The notes under the pieces: generated by a model | The model's database searches: none | Seen by the model: only the letters and a program-made list of their open reading frames with translations | Told to the model about the DNA's origin: nothing | Program-made: the position numbers and the translations under genes | Part shown: one piece after another, positions 1 to 9,101 of the stretch | Layout of the letters: the number at the start of each line of letters is the position of its first letter | Numbering within the stretch: the first letter of the stretch is position 1 | Source: CAWBFD01 sp963788115 | Lineage (GTDB): Bacteria > Actinomycetota > Thermoleophilia > Solirubrobacterales > 70-9 | Reading direction: 5' to 3' | Assembly: GCA_963788115.1 (NCBI GenBank) | Contig: CAWBFD010000003.1 | Coordinates: 62,001-126,000, forward strand | DNA length: 64,000 nt

Positions 1-3000
1 CGTAGTCGGTGAAGTCGCCGCCGTCGATCGCGTACAGGGTCGACTCGACCCCGGAGCCGCCCTCGTTGTCGGTCGCCGCCAGGGTGACCTCGACAGGCGT
101 CGTGAACCAGCCGTTCTCGCCGTCGGGTTCGGGCGGATCGAGCGTCGCCGTGGTCGTCGGCGGGGTGTTGTCGCCGCCGCCGCCCGCGTTGCACTCGTCC
201 GGCGGGGTCTGCGGATCGGCGCTTCCGAGGACGACGTTGAAGGCGTCGATCTGGACGACGTCGTCGCCGGAGCCATCGTGCTTGGCGAACAGGCCGGCGC
301 GCAGGCCGCCCGGCTCGCTCAGGTACTCGTCGACCGGCATGTTCTGGCCGAAGTTGACGAACGTCTCGCCGTCGGTCGAGGTCCAGGTTCCGATCTCCTG
401 GGCCACGGCGTCGTGCACGAACCGCACCCAGCCGTAGTCGCCCTCGAAATCGAGCGCGCCCGAGTTCGGGTAGGGCACTGTCTCCGGCGGCAGCGTCACC
501 GCCTGGCTGTCGGCGGTCAGGACCCGCTCGGCCCACACACCTGGCTGATCGCCGGGCTCATCCGGGTCGGTGTCGTTCTTGAACTGGAGCGCGGTCTTGG
601 CGAAGTGGTTATCGGTGCTGGGCGGGCTGAGCGTGTTGACCAGCGCCAGACCCGCGGCCTCGCCGTTGGTGTCGATGTTGGCGTGGGCGATCTTCGCCGT
701 CAGCACCCACGACTGATCGGCTGGCACGCCCTGCAGGACCATTTGTGCGGTGCCGTTGTCGCCGAAGAGGTCGCCCTGGATGATCGGCATGTTGAGGTGG
801 CCGTCGCCCACCGTCGGCGGGTTCGTCGGGCTCGGGTTGACGATCTCCCACTTCGGGTCGAGCTCGGTGCCCTCGAACTCGTCGCAGCTGTCCCCTCCGG
901 GACACTCGGTCTCGTCGGGGGTGAAGCGGACGTACTCGTAGGTCGCCTCGATGGTCCCGTTGGCGCCCACGGGGCCGATGTAGACCGGGCCGTCGGCGGG
1001 CGAGAAGACCTCGTTGATGTCCGGGCTCGCCTGGAGGTCGGTCCATTCGCCGCCCTGGTCGGGATCGGTGAGGCTGTACGCCCCGGTGATCGTGTTGCCC
1101 GTACGTGCTACGCGCAACCAGAACGTCGGCAGGTTCTCGGACGCGGGAGCGTCTCCGACCCGCGGCCCTAGCGTCCTGCTGCCCTCCGTCTCGTACTTCA
1201 TCTCGAAGTAGGTGTTGGCGGTCCCGCCGTCGTCGGCGTTACGTGTGTGCAGGATCTCGATCCAGTCGTCGTCGGTCTGGTAGAGCCCGAGGCCGAGTTG
1301 GGCGTAATCGCTCTCCAGCCCACCGGTGTCGGTGTTGAGGCCGGGCGCGTTGATCTTCGCCTCCATCGTGAAGTCGCCCTCGGGGAGCGGCTGGCCGAGG
1401 AACGCGATCGGGCCCTGGCGGTCCTGGTCGACCGAGTTCGCTCCCAGCGGGAAGACTAGGTTGCCGCCCTCGACCCGGGGCGCGCCGGCGCCGCTCTGCG
1501 GGGTCGTCGGGTGGCGGAAGCTCCACCGCCGGATGTCGATCTGGTTGCCCTCGAACTCGTCCGAGAGCGCCGGCGGGCACGCCCCACCGGGCTCGCACAC
1601 GGGCCCGCCCGGATCGCTGCCCTCCTGGACGCGGAACCAGTCGAAGGAGGCGGTGCCGCCGCCGTTGCCGCCGCGGAAGGCCACCAGGCCGACCCGCAGC
1701 GGGGCCTCGAGCGGTGCCGCGTGGCCCTCCTGGCCGATCAGCGTCCAGCTCTGCCCGTTGTCGGCCGAGAACTCCCCGATCACGTTGGTCCCGTCGTAGC
1801 GGGCCCGTAGGAGGACCTGGTCCGGGAGCTGGCCGCCGGGGGCGGGCGTGATGCTCTGCGGGATCGGCGGATCGACGCCGCCGTCCTGGGTGACGATGTG
1901 CTCGAACTGGTGGTTGCCGGAGTTCGCCTGGATGGCGACGATCTTGCTGAACGTGTTGGGGTTCTCCGACTTCCAGATCACGAGCCCGGCCTGCTCGCCG
2001 TTGGCGTCGATCTGGCTCGTGTCGAGCCTCGTGGTCACGGTCCACTCCCCGCTCGGCGCGTCCTGAAGCAGGGTGTTCTCGGCCAGCGGGTCATTGGCGA
2101 TGAAGTCGCCCTGGCGGATCTCGAGGCCGAGGCTGCCGCCGGCGACCTGCGGGCCCGCGCCGGCCTGACGCAGCACGTCCCACCTCGGGTCGAGGGCGCT
2201 CCCGTCGAACTCGTCCGACTGCGACAGGCAGTCACCGCCGCCGCCGCCCCCGGTCTCGATCGTGAACGTGACCGACTTCGTCTCCTCGACGTTGCCGGCG
2301 ACGTCGCGCGAGCGGTACTCGACCGTGTGCTCGCCGTCGCCGGAGACCGTGAACGGCGCGGTGTAGTCGGTGAAGGCGCCGGCGTCGACGCGGTACTGGG
2401 AGAGCTCGACCCCGGAGCCGCCGGCATCGGTGGCCGCCAGGGTGACCTCGACCGGCCCGTCGTAGGTGGGGACCGGGTCGGCGCCGTCGAGCTCGATCGT
2501 GGTCACCGGCGGGACCGTGTCGCCGCCCTGGACGTTGACCGTGATCGTCGCAGAGTCGGTCTCATCGTCGGCGTAGGTGACGGTCAGGGTGACCTCGTGG
2601 GGACCGTCGGTGGCGAACGTGTGGACCGGGTTCTCCTCGGTCGAGGTCTCGCCGTCGCCGAAGTCCCACTCGTAGGCGACCCCGCCGGAGGCGCCGATGT
2701 CGAACTGGACCTCGCGCGGGTTGCCGGTCGCCTGCCACTCGGGGTCGGCGCCCGGGGTGTCGGGGCCGCCGGTGTAGGTAAAGCGCCAGAGCCCGGCGTT
2801 GGGGCCGGTGGTGAAGAAGCCGTCGTAGACCTGGACGTAGAGGGAGCCGTCGGGGGCGAACTTCGAGTCCATGTAGCTGGGCGACCAGTTGAGCGCGAGG
2901 CCGCCGTTGCGGAGGCTGTCGGCGTAGACCGGCTGGCCGCCGTCCTGGTCGGTGGCGGGGTCGAGCAGGAGCGCGTGCTTGGCGCTGTTGTTGCCGAAGT

Positions 3001-5489
3001 CCTGCAGGAACCAGCGCCCGTCCCAGTACTCGGGGAAGGCGACCGAGGGGTCGGCGGTGTCGGGGTAGCGGTAGACCGGGCCCTGAACACGGTCGCCCCC
3101 GAGGCGATCAGGTAGGGGCAGAGCGCGGTCGGGGCGGCGCCGTAGTTGGGGGCTCCCTGGGGCCCCTGCTCGCGGGGGAAGTCGGGGCAGCCGTTGGCGC
3201 CGCCCGGGTTGCCGCGGCTGTACCAGAGGTTGAGCGGGCGCGCCGTGCCCGCGTCCATCCCGGTGGCGGTCTCGTGCGGCAGCGCGCCGGCGAGCCCGGT
3301 GTTGTTCTCGGAGTCGTTGACGAGGTTCTCGCAGTCATAAAAGCCCTGGATCGGGGCCCCGGCGGGCCCGCCCGAGACGTAGCCGGGGGCGTTGGTCGTC
3401 CGCAGCGCTCCGTCCGCTCAGGCGGTCGCGGTAGGCCTGGGCGTTGCCCATGCAGTAGGGCCAGCCGTAGTTGCCGGCCTCGGCGATCTGGGCGGCGCTC
3501 TCGTAGGTCGAGGGGCCCTGCTGGGCGTTCGGGGCGCCGGCGTCGGGGCCGACCCAGGCCGCGTAGGGGACGTCGGTCTCGGGGTCGATCGCGAGCCGCG
3601 AGGGGTTCCTGAGGCCCATCGCGTAGATCTCGGGCTTGGTCTGGTTGCCGTTGCCCTCGGTCCCCGAGAACAGGTTGGGCCCGTTGGGCGAGTCCGCGTC
3701 GGGGAGCGTGTAGGTGGTGTCGACGCCGATCGCGGGCTGCTCTCCGTCGGGGATCTCGTCGATCGGGTTAAAGCGCAGCATCTTGCCGTTGTAGTCGTTG
3801 GTCGAGCCGGCGGTGCGCCGCGCGTCCTGGTAGGAGAAGTTGAGCTCGCCGCAGTCGGTGTTGTTGGCGGGGGCGCCCGGGCCGGGGATCGGGGTCCGCT
3901 GGGGGCACTTCGGCGGCGGGTTGTTGCCGGAGTACCCGCCGGTGCCCTCGGAGGAGTTCGAGTCGCCGGTGGTCACGTAGAGGTTGCCCTCGGAGTCAAA
4001 GCCCATGCCCCCGCCGCGGTGGCAGCAGCTGTAGATCTGCGACGTTGTACTCGAAGATCACGACCTCGGAGTCGAGCTCGAGCTCCTTGGTCTCGAGGTC
4101 GATCGTGAACCGCGAGACCCGCCCCCTGGTCATCTTGTGTCGGCGGATCTCGTTCCCGTCGGCGAGCCCGGGGTGGTTCGGGTTGTTCGGGTTGAGGGTG
4201 GGGAAGTACTGGAGGTAGATGTGCCCGGTCTCGGTGAAGTCGGGGGCGACCGTGACCCCGAGCATCCCGGCCTCGATCTTGCCGTTTCTCTCGGGGCCGC
4301 CGCCGCGGTCGCCGTAGACGGGCACGATCCCGGCCAGGTCGACGCCGCTGTTGACGGTGCCGTCGTGCTCGGCCGGGTCGAAGATGTGGACGTTGCCGCA
4401 GCCGATCCCGACGTTGGGGTTGGCGAAGTCGAGGATCCGCCCGGTGGGGCCGGGGAGGCCGGCGATCTGGCCGCGCTGGGCGTCGGTCCGGCAGTCGCCG
4501 CGGCCGATGTAGATCACCCAGCCGTTGGGGGCGATCGAGAGCCCGTGCGACTCGCCGCTGAAGGCGATCCCCTGATCGGAGGGACCGGCGGCGACCACCC
4601 GCTCGCCCTCGTAGTTGGCGGCGATCGTCGCCTTGCAGTTGGCGCGGACGAGCCCCGCGGACCACTGGATCGCGCCGAGCAGGTGTGCCTGGAAGGAGGG
4701 CTCTGCATAGCTCCCCGCGGTCCGGCCCATGCCGGTGTAGAACGAGCGCCCGCCCTGGAAGTCGCGACACCAGGAGATCGGCCAGTCGGTGCCGCCGACG
4801 GCGGTGCCGTCGCCGGCGGGAGCGCCCGGAGCGTGATAGCGGGCGACGGTGTGGACCTGGCCGGTGGGGCGGTTCTGCCACTGATACCAGACGTCCGAGC
4901 GGGTCAGCTCGAGCGGCAGCCCGGCGGTCGCGGGGTGGACGCGGTCGCCGGAGGCGAGCACCTGCTGGGTGACCGCGGTCGGGCTGGCGGGATCGGGGCG
5001 GGCGCCGATCAGGCCGTCGAAGAAGCTCGACCCGGCCTGGGCGGTGGCGCTGGTGCCGATGCCGAAGAACCCGTTGCCGTCCTGGACGTAGCTCTGAAGC
5101 GCGCTCAGCTGGGCGGCGTTCAGGGGCGAGCCGTCGACCCCGAGGAAGATCACGGCCGCGTACTGGTCGAGGATCGGGGCGCTGAACTGGGCGGGATCCT
5201 GGCTCGCGAGGACGTCGAACTCGTTGTCGGCGCCGAGGTCCTCGATCGCGGCGATCCCGGCGTCGGTGAGCGGATCGGGGCCGTCGTGGAAGAGGAGCAC
5301 CGTGGTCAGCGGGCCCTGCGCCGAGGCCGGGGCTCCGATCAGCGCCAGGGCGCCGAGGATGCCGGCGAAGGCGAGCGCGATCAGCGGCCGGTGTCGGGTG
5401 GCGGTTCGCGCCTGAGCGACGCTCGCCCTCTCTGAGCCGCGGGGATGTCCCGCGTCGGGCGCCTCCACGAGCCGCCTCAGCTCATCCAT
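1..5489 (-). CDS. Secreted ThuA / sorbosone-dehydrogenase-like / PKD / ConA-like protein, frame-disrupted, 3' end beyond the window
   Basis: Starts at ATG 5489 behind a GAGGAGAGG ribosome site. A hydrophobic segment ending in APASAQG (about residues 34-57) suggests export. A ThuA-like domain follows (VLLFHDGPDP, FFGIGTSATA), then a glucose/sorbosone-dehydrogenase-like propeller (YVTTGDSN, NGKMLRFNP, GLRNPSRLAIDP). A PKD domain (YEWDFGDGETS) lies near 2590-2760, then Ig-like sheets (VEVTLAATDAGGSGVE) and three tandem concanavalin-like modules, each opening SDEF(D/E)G with LDPRW, IDIRRW or LDPKW, between about 2215 and 200. The frame changes near 4040, 3405 and 3083; the protein resumes in register each time, so these are single-base events. 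Sugar binding or oxidation at the cell surface is inferred. No stop is reached before base 1. Confidence 0.8.
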
Positions 5490-5557
5490 GCCGACCTCTC
5501 CTCACCCGGCGGCGTTCCCCGTCGAGCCTTCCCCCCTTATCTGCCTACGACAAGCCT

Positions 5558-5586
5558 AAGCTACTCCGCTTGAAGGCCGATGTCAA
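5558..5586 (-). promoter_or_regulatory. Candidate sigma-70 promoter of the ThuA gene
   Basis: On the minus strand TTGACA (5586-5581) is followed after 17 bases by TAGCTT (5563-5558). It points at the ATG at 5489 and leaves a leader of about 65 bases. The -35 is perfect; the -10 is weak. Confidence 0.4.
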
Positions 5587-5847
5587 GAGACTTTGTAAGG
5601 ATTACAGGCAAAACTTCCGCGATATGAATTTCATCTTCCGCATTACGGGATGAGCGATGACCCAGACATAGGCGTCGGCGAGACTGAAGAGCGGAGCGGC
5701 GTCCGGCACCGAAAGCGACGCTCCCTCTGGCCACCTAGTACTGCGCAACCAGGGGTGTGTTGGGGCGGCGATCACAGGAGCGGCGATCGTCTTGGGAGGC
5801 GGCGATTGTCCCGCCGGTTGTCCCGCAGGCGTCCCATTAACAACGAG
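5587..5847. other. Intergenic stretch without a recognised gene
   Basis: Nothing convincing is visible here. A minus-strand open frame exists across 5602-5955 but has no ribosome site and no recognisable motif, and it crosses the tRNA-derived repeat. Confidence 0.4.
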
Positions 5848-5867
5848 ACCCGCATAGACATGCGGGT
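5848..5867. terminator. Perfect 8-bp hairpin beside the tRNA-Glu fragment
   Basis: ACCCGCAT and ATGCGGGT flank the loop AGAC. The intact tRNA-Glu copy has a comparable hairpin at the same side (13158-13175), so this may be a tRNA terminator that travelled with the fragment. There is no clear T-tract. Confidence 0.4.
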
Positions 5868-5919
5868 CAGGAGGCACCGCTACCGGGATTCGAACCCGGG
5901 TTTCCGGACTGAGAATCCG
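5867..5919 (-). repeat. tRNA-Glu 3' fragment, att-like direct repeat (distal end)
   Basis: These 53 bases are identical to 13177-13229. They cover the 3' part of tRNA-Glu(CTC) from the anticodon arm through the T arm to the acceptor end plus a few flanking bases. The 5' half of the tRNA is missing, because the sequence diverges directly after the anticodon arm. A 3' tRNA copy at one end and the intact tRNA at the other, in the same orientation, is the classic footprint of site-specific integration into a tRNA gene. Confidence 0.8.
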
Positions 5920-6086
5920 CGCGGGCTCATGACGGCGGGTGTCGCCCTGTGCCATGTTTTGCCGTCAGAGCAGGGGAAACCTCCCGCCTGCGAGAACCTT
6001 CGTGACGGCCCGTATCGACCTGTTATCGGCCGTTGGGCTGCAGAAATGGCGCAGTTTTGGGCCGCGGGCCATAGCATGGGCTCCCG

Positions 6087-6290
6087 ATGACCTACGCGCA
6101 GATCAGACTCGTGAATGGCGACACCTACACGGTGGAGGGAACCCTGGACGAGGTCGAGAAGAAGCTCTCGGATGCCGCGCGATCGGGCCAATCCCGCCTC
6201 GCCTGGTTCAAGGAGGAGGGCATCGACACGCCCGTCGGCATCAACCCCAGTCACATCGCGGCCCTCAAGGCCAGCGAGCCTTCGACCTGA
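6087..6290 (+). CDS. Small conserved-looking protein, unknown function
   Basis: A 67-residue ORF from ATG 6087. It opens with a short beta-type segment (YAQIRLVNGDTYTVEG), then a charged helix (LDEVEKKLSDAARSG) and a tail with INPSHIAAL. The composition looks like real coding sequence. There is no signal peptide or membrane segment and no strong ribosome site. It is the first gene inside the tRNA-bounded element. I do not recognise the family. Confidence 0.55.
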   Translation: MTYAQIRLVNGDTYTVEGTLDEVEKKLSDAARSGQSRLAWFKEEGIDTPVGINPSHIAALKASEPST

Positions 6291-6320
6291 GCGGCCGGCC
6301 CGCCGGGGAAAGGCCCGGGG

Positions 6321-6395
6321 GGAGTCCCTAGCCAGGTACAGGCACCAGCCTCCGGACCAGGATCACGACTCGTGAGCGTCGCCGCCGGCACTGGC
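6321..6395. repeat. Diverged repeat, copy 1 (partner 10326-10402)
   Basis: About 75 bases align with 10326-10402, sharing ACCAGCC, GGACC.GGATC and CGTGAGCGT.GCCGCCG in the same order. Each copy lies roughly 450-500 bases before a STAS gene, suggesting an old duplication of a repeat-plus-STAS module. Confidence 0.4.
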
Positions 6396-6537
6396 GCGTC
6401 GCGGGATAATCAGCTCATGGACTCGTCCGGCGTGAGCAACTCCCCGTTGTGATCACGATGCGCATGCTTTTGCACGAGCTCGTCAATACACGGCGGGCAT
6501 GAGCACTCCGGTTTGCTGAGTCCAGTGTGCGAGCAGG

Positions 6538-6672
6538 TCACAGCTTGCACCGTTCGGCAACGACGAGCCCCATGGTGCAGGTGGAGATCACCACGTACTT
6601 CTTGCGGAGGCCAAGACGCTGGGCTCTCCGGGTAAGGCCCTCGGCCTTCTTCTGTGCTTGCTCCTGGGTCAA
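6538..6672 (-). CDS. Possible small basic protein (44 aa)
   Basis: A TTG start at 6672 preceded by AGGAC gives 44 residues with a basic helix (AQKKAEGLTRRAQRLG) and a hydrophobic end (YVVISTCTMGLVVAE). It lies alone on the minus strand in the gap between 6290 and 6899. There is no family match; support is only the ribosome site and composition. Elsewhere in that gap I see nothing but the diverged repeat. Confidence 0.25.
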   Translation of the reverse strand: MTQEQAQKKAEGLTRRAQRLGLRKKYVVISTCTMGLVVAERCKL

Positions 6673-6898
6673 GTGTTCTGTCCTACTGGTTCCGCAGGCG
6701 ATTGAACCTGTGGCAGTAGCCCTGTTATCGCCCAGTCCCGGCGGGCACTTGAAGGACGTACTTGATTCCAGGTAGTGCGCATTGCGCCGCCCCTGGCCCC
6801 CGAGTAGCCTGATCTCACTAGCCGCACGCGGGGCGCTCCTCATTCCTCTCTTCCCTTCGATGGCGGCTTCCACCGAGAGGGATGTAAAGGAGGTCGTC

Positions 6899-7237
6899 AT
6901 GACCGACCAGCCGCGGCGGATGGAGCACGGCTTGCTCACGATCCGGAGCGAGTCGCAGAACGCCCACCTCGTCATGCTCCACGGCGAGCTGGACGGGGCC
7001 AACGCCAAAAGCCTGGAGGACGAGTTGATCCGGATCGAGGCGACGAGCGTCTCGCGGATCGTGCTCGACCTGGGCGGGCTGGAGTTCATCGACTCGACCG
7101 GACTCGCGGTGATCGTCAGAGCCCACGGACGAGCGAAGAACGACGGCCACGTCGTGCGGGTGCTGCGGCCGCAAGGGCAGGTTGGCCGAGCCTTCGAGCT
7201 CACCGGTCTGGATGAGCTGCTGGCCTTCGGCAACTGA
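6899..7237 (+). CDS. STAS-domain protein (anti-sigma factor antagonist type)
   Basis: ATG 6899 follows AAAGGAGG at ideal spacing, so the longer frame from 6782 is rejected. The 112-residue product is a single STAS domain with LHGELDGANAK, IVLDLGGLEFIDSTGLAVI and a C-terminal FELTGLDELLAF. The serine in FIDSTGL is the usual phosphorylation site of SpoIIAA/RsbV proteins, which release a sigma factor by binding an anti-sigma kinase. No kinase gene lies next to it. It is a close paralogue of the gene at 10848-11192. Confidence 0.88.
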   Translation: MTDQPRRMEHGLLTIRSESQNAHLVMLHGELDGANAKSLEDELIRIEATSVSRIVLDLGGLEFIDSTGLAVIVRAHGRAKNDGHVVRVLRPQGQVGRAFELTGLDELLAFGN

Positions 7238-7802
7238 TCGGACAGAGGAAGGCCCGCCTCTCTTGGGATTGGCTAACGCCCCTCGAATCCGCCGGGTTGC
7301 GGGAGTAGGCGGAGACCTGATTGTGAGCCTCCGCCGCCCCGCTGTGGCCCGGGCTTCCGGCTAAAGAGCCGCCGGGACTCCGGTGCGGAGCCCCGGCGCA
7401 TCCCCGTCGGTGGGCCTACTTGCAGCCCGGCTCGTCCACCGTCTGGCCCGGTGGATGGCACCTGGCATTCCTAGGGCTGCAAAACGGCTGCAGTCGGCTC
7501 TCCCACCGCAGCGCCGAACCCGCGTACACCGCACCAGAAAGCGACACCGCTACCGGGATTCGAAACAGGTCGCTAGTTACGCTCCAGCGGCGCCCTGCGG
7601 CCTACTGCGCTTGATCAAGCGGATTCTCGGCCTCGGACTCGAGCGCCTCGGACGCAGTAAGCCGCTGATCCGGGCTGCTGACTGGCGCACGACTGGCGCA
7701 CGGGCGTGCCTCCGACGGCTTCTGTTTTGCATGGAAAGGAGCCCTCTTCGATGGCGGTCGCTTCTCGTGCGGGGCACAAGCGGTGTCTCAGCGGGACCTT
7801 GG
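7238..7802. other. Gene-poor stretch with repeats and a third tRNA-Glu scrap
   Basis: No believable gene is seen. The stretch holds a 20-base piece of the tRNA-Glu 3' end (7545-7564), the 13-mer TTGGCTAACGCCC at 7269-7281 repeated at 7799-7811, and an 11-bp tandem repeat GACTGGCGCAC at 7680-7701. These look like recombination debris. Confidence 0.5.
7545..7564 (-). repeat. Short tRNA-Glu 3'-end fragment
   Basis: Twenty bases, CACCGCTACCGGGATTCGAA, match the acceptor and T-arm end of the tRNA-Glu at 13185-13257 exactly and then diverge. This is a third copy lying inside the element, possibly a scar of a second insertion. Confidence 0.6.
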
Positions 7803-8186
7803 CTAACGCCCGTTTCGGACCGGATCGAGCACGAACGCCTCGATCACCACGTCTTGCTCGACCTCGTGATCGGACAGGAACGCCACCACTCTGCGACCGG
7901 TGAGGCGCTCGACTTCAGCCCTTGCCTCGCCCCCGAACTTGCCCTGGAAGACGCGACGGATTCCCCGGACGAGGGTCTCCTCGCCCTCCTCCGCGAGCGT
8001 CTTCTCCGCCTCGATCATCGTGTCCCGCATGACGACGACAATCAGGTCGTCGAGTACGTGCGCACGGGCATGCGTCGGCCCCCGACCGACGTACTCCTTG
8101 AACAGCGCGACCATCGCCCGCGAGACGTCGCGGCTCACGTTGCCCTCGGGTTGCTGGCGCGTGGAATCGCGCCCATGCGTAGGCAT
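7803..8186 (-). CDS. DUF2294 domain protein
   Basis: From ATG 8186 the product is 127 residues. DUF2294 features are SRAMVALFKEYVGRGPT, DLIVVVMRDTMIEAEK, RRVFQGKFGGEARAEVERLTGR and VVAFLSDHEVEQDVVIEAFV. The family is common in bacteria; its biochemical role is not established. The frame extends upstream to ATG 8333, which also has a GGAGA site, but third-position GC falls there, so 8186 is preferred. A perfect hairpin sits just before the chosen start. The gene is divergent from the HTH gene at 8512. Confidence 0.8.
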   Translation of the reverse strand: MPTHGRDSTRQQPEGNVSRDVSRAMVALFKEYVGRGPTHARAHVLDDLIVVVMRDTMIEAEKTLAEEGEETLVRGIRRVFQGKFGGEARAEVERLTGRRVVAFLSDHEVEQDVVIEAFVLDPVRNGR

Positions 8187-8193
8187 GGTTCCC

Positions 8194-8218
8194 GCTTCCG
8201 TAATTGCCTTACGGAAGC
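8194..8218. promoter_or_regulatory. 10-bp perfect dyad just upstream of the DUF2294 start
   Basis: GCTTCCGTAA and TTACGGAAGC flank the loop TTGCC. It ends 8 bases before the ATG at 8186. It could be an operator or an RNA hairpin covering the ribosome site. Confidence 0.5.
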
Positions 8219-8437
8219 CGTTCGCACGGGCTAGTCCGTTCTCGCGGAAATGCCGCGCCTCTGAACTCTCGTCCCGATCGCACGTCTCGTCTTTCGTCAG
8301 GGCCTGGCTTGGTTCGCTGGACTGGGTCGTCATGGGCCGTCTCCGATCTCCTGCAGTGACTATCTCGCCGGAAGCCATGACCCCGGGCGGTGCTGACTCC
8401 CCCTGGACGGCAGTTCCGACAACCCCTGCAGCATAGC

Positions 8438-8499
8438 GCAATAGGGGTTGCGGCAATGGTTATTGCTGTAATCAGGGGTATTGCGGCAATGGGTATTGC
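8438..8499. promoter_or_regulatory. Three GCAA-N6-TTGC dyads, candidate operators
   Basis: GCAATAGGGGTTGC (8438-8451), GCAATGGTTATTGC (8453-8466) and GCAATGGGTATTGC (8486-8499) lie between the divergent DUF2294 and HTH genes. The last ends 12 bases before the HTH start. Repeated symmetric sites beside a DNA-binding protein gene suggest autoregulation; the binding protein is inferred. Confidence 0.55.
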
Positions 8500-8511
8500 G
8501 AAACGAGTATT

Positions 8512-8898
8512 TTGTGGATCATCGTGGCTGGAACGACAGACCCGGGCAACGACGAATTCCTCGAAGCTCTCACGGCCCTCGAGGAAGTCCTCGCTGATAA
8601 CGGAAGGCGCGCAAGCCTGATCAAGAAGCGGATCGCTCAGCTCCGGCGTTCGCGGGCGAGGGATGTGCCCTACGCCGAGCTCATCGCCAGCGAGGACGGG
8701 CCACTCATCGTGCACCTCCTCACCGAGAGCTCGGCGGCGCTCGACACCTCGGGCGCGACCGTCCGTCGAGCCGAGGCGGAGGCTCTCTACGCCGAGGGCC
8801 TGACGATGGAGCAGATCGCAAAGAGCTTCGGTGTCACACGGCAACGCGTGTCAGCGCTCCTGCGCAAGGGCGACAAAGACCCACGGCCTGGCACGTAG
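8512..8898 (+). CDS. Helix-turn-helix regulator
   Basis: A 128-residue protein from TTG 8512 (GTG 8524 is an alternative). The N-terminal half is helical (NDEFLEALTALEEVLADN, IKKRIAQLRRSRARD). The C-terminal end carries a clear HTH of sigma-region-4 type: EALYAEGLTMEQIAKSFGVT then RQRVSALLR. Such small proteins recur in actinobacteria, apparently as DNA-binding regulators. Three dyads lie directly upstream, fitting autorepression. The ligand and targets are unknown. Confidence 0.7.
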   Translation: MWIIVAGTTDPGNDEFLEALTALEEVLADNGRRASLIKKRIAQLRRSRARDVPYAELIASEDGPLIVHLLTESSAALDTSGATVRRAEAEALYAEGLTMEQIAKSFGVTRQRVSALLRKGDKDPRPGT

Positions 8899-8939
8899 CC
8901 TTCTACCTGCGCTCGCGGCGTTTGCCGCCAACCCTGCGC

Positions 8940-9062
8940 CTATGCCATCAGCGGGTCACGCCGCTCGTACACGCTCTCGCGCCGCGGCTTCGTCGCCGCC
9001 GCCTCGTCGATCGCGTAGGCGAGGGCCATCAGGCAGTCGACGTGCTCGCGGCTCTGGCGCAC
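8940..9062 (-). pseudogene. Phage terminase-like C-terminal remnant
   Basis: A 40-residue minus-strand stretch opening at GTG 9062, just after an in-frame stop, and ending at TAG 8940. The segment HVDCLMALAYAIDEAATKP resembles the end of large terminase subunits, where an acidic residue is followed by an MALA-type helix. Nothing upstream continues the family. It fits a prophage relic in the element. The match is from memory of the motif only. Confidence 0.3.
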
Positions 9063-9101
9063 GACGGCTCCCGCTTAGCATCGGAGGCAGTAGCTGACCG
9101 C

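Noticed and set aside
278..1171. Long plus-strand open frames across 1-5435 (for example 278-1171, 1898-3115, 4137-5435)
   Set aside because: They are antisense shadows of the ThuA/ConA gene in GC-rich DNA, without ribosome sites or family motifs, whereas the minus strand has continuous recognisable domains.
5602..5955. Minus-strand 117-codon frame over the tRNA-Glu fragment
   Set aside because: It runs through the tRNA-derived repeat and has neither a ribosome site nor recognisable motifs.
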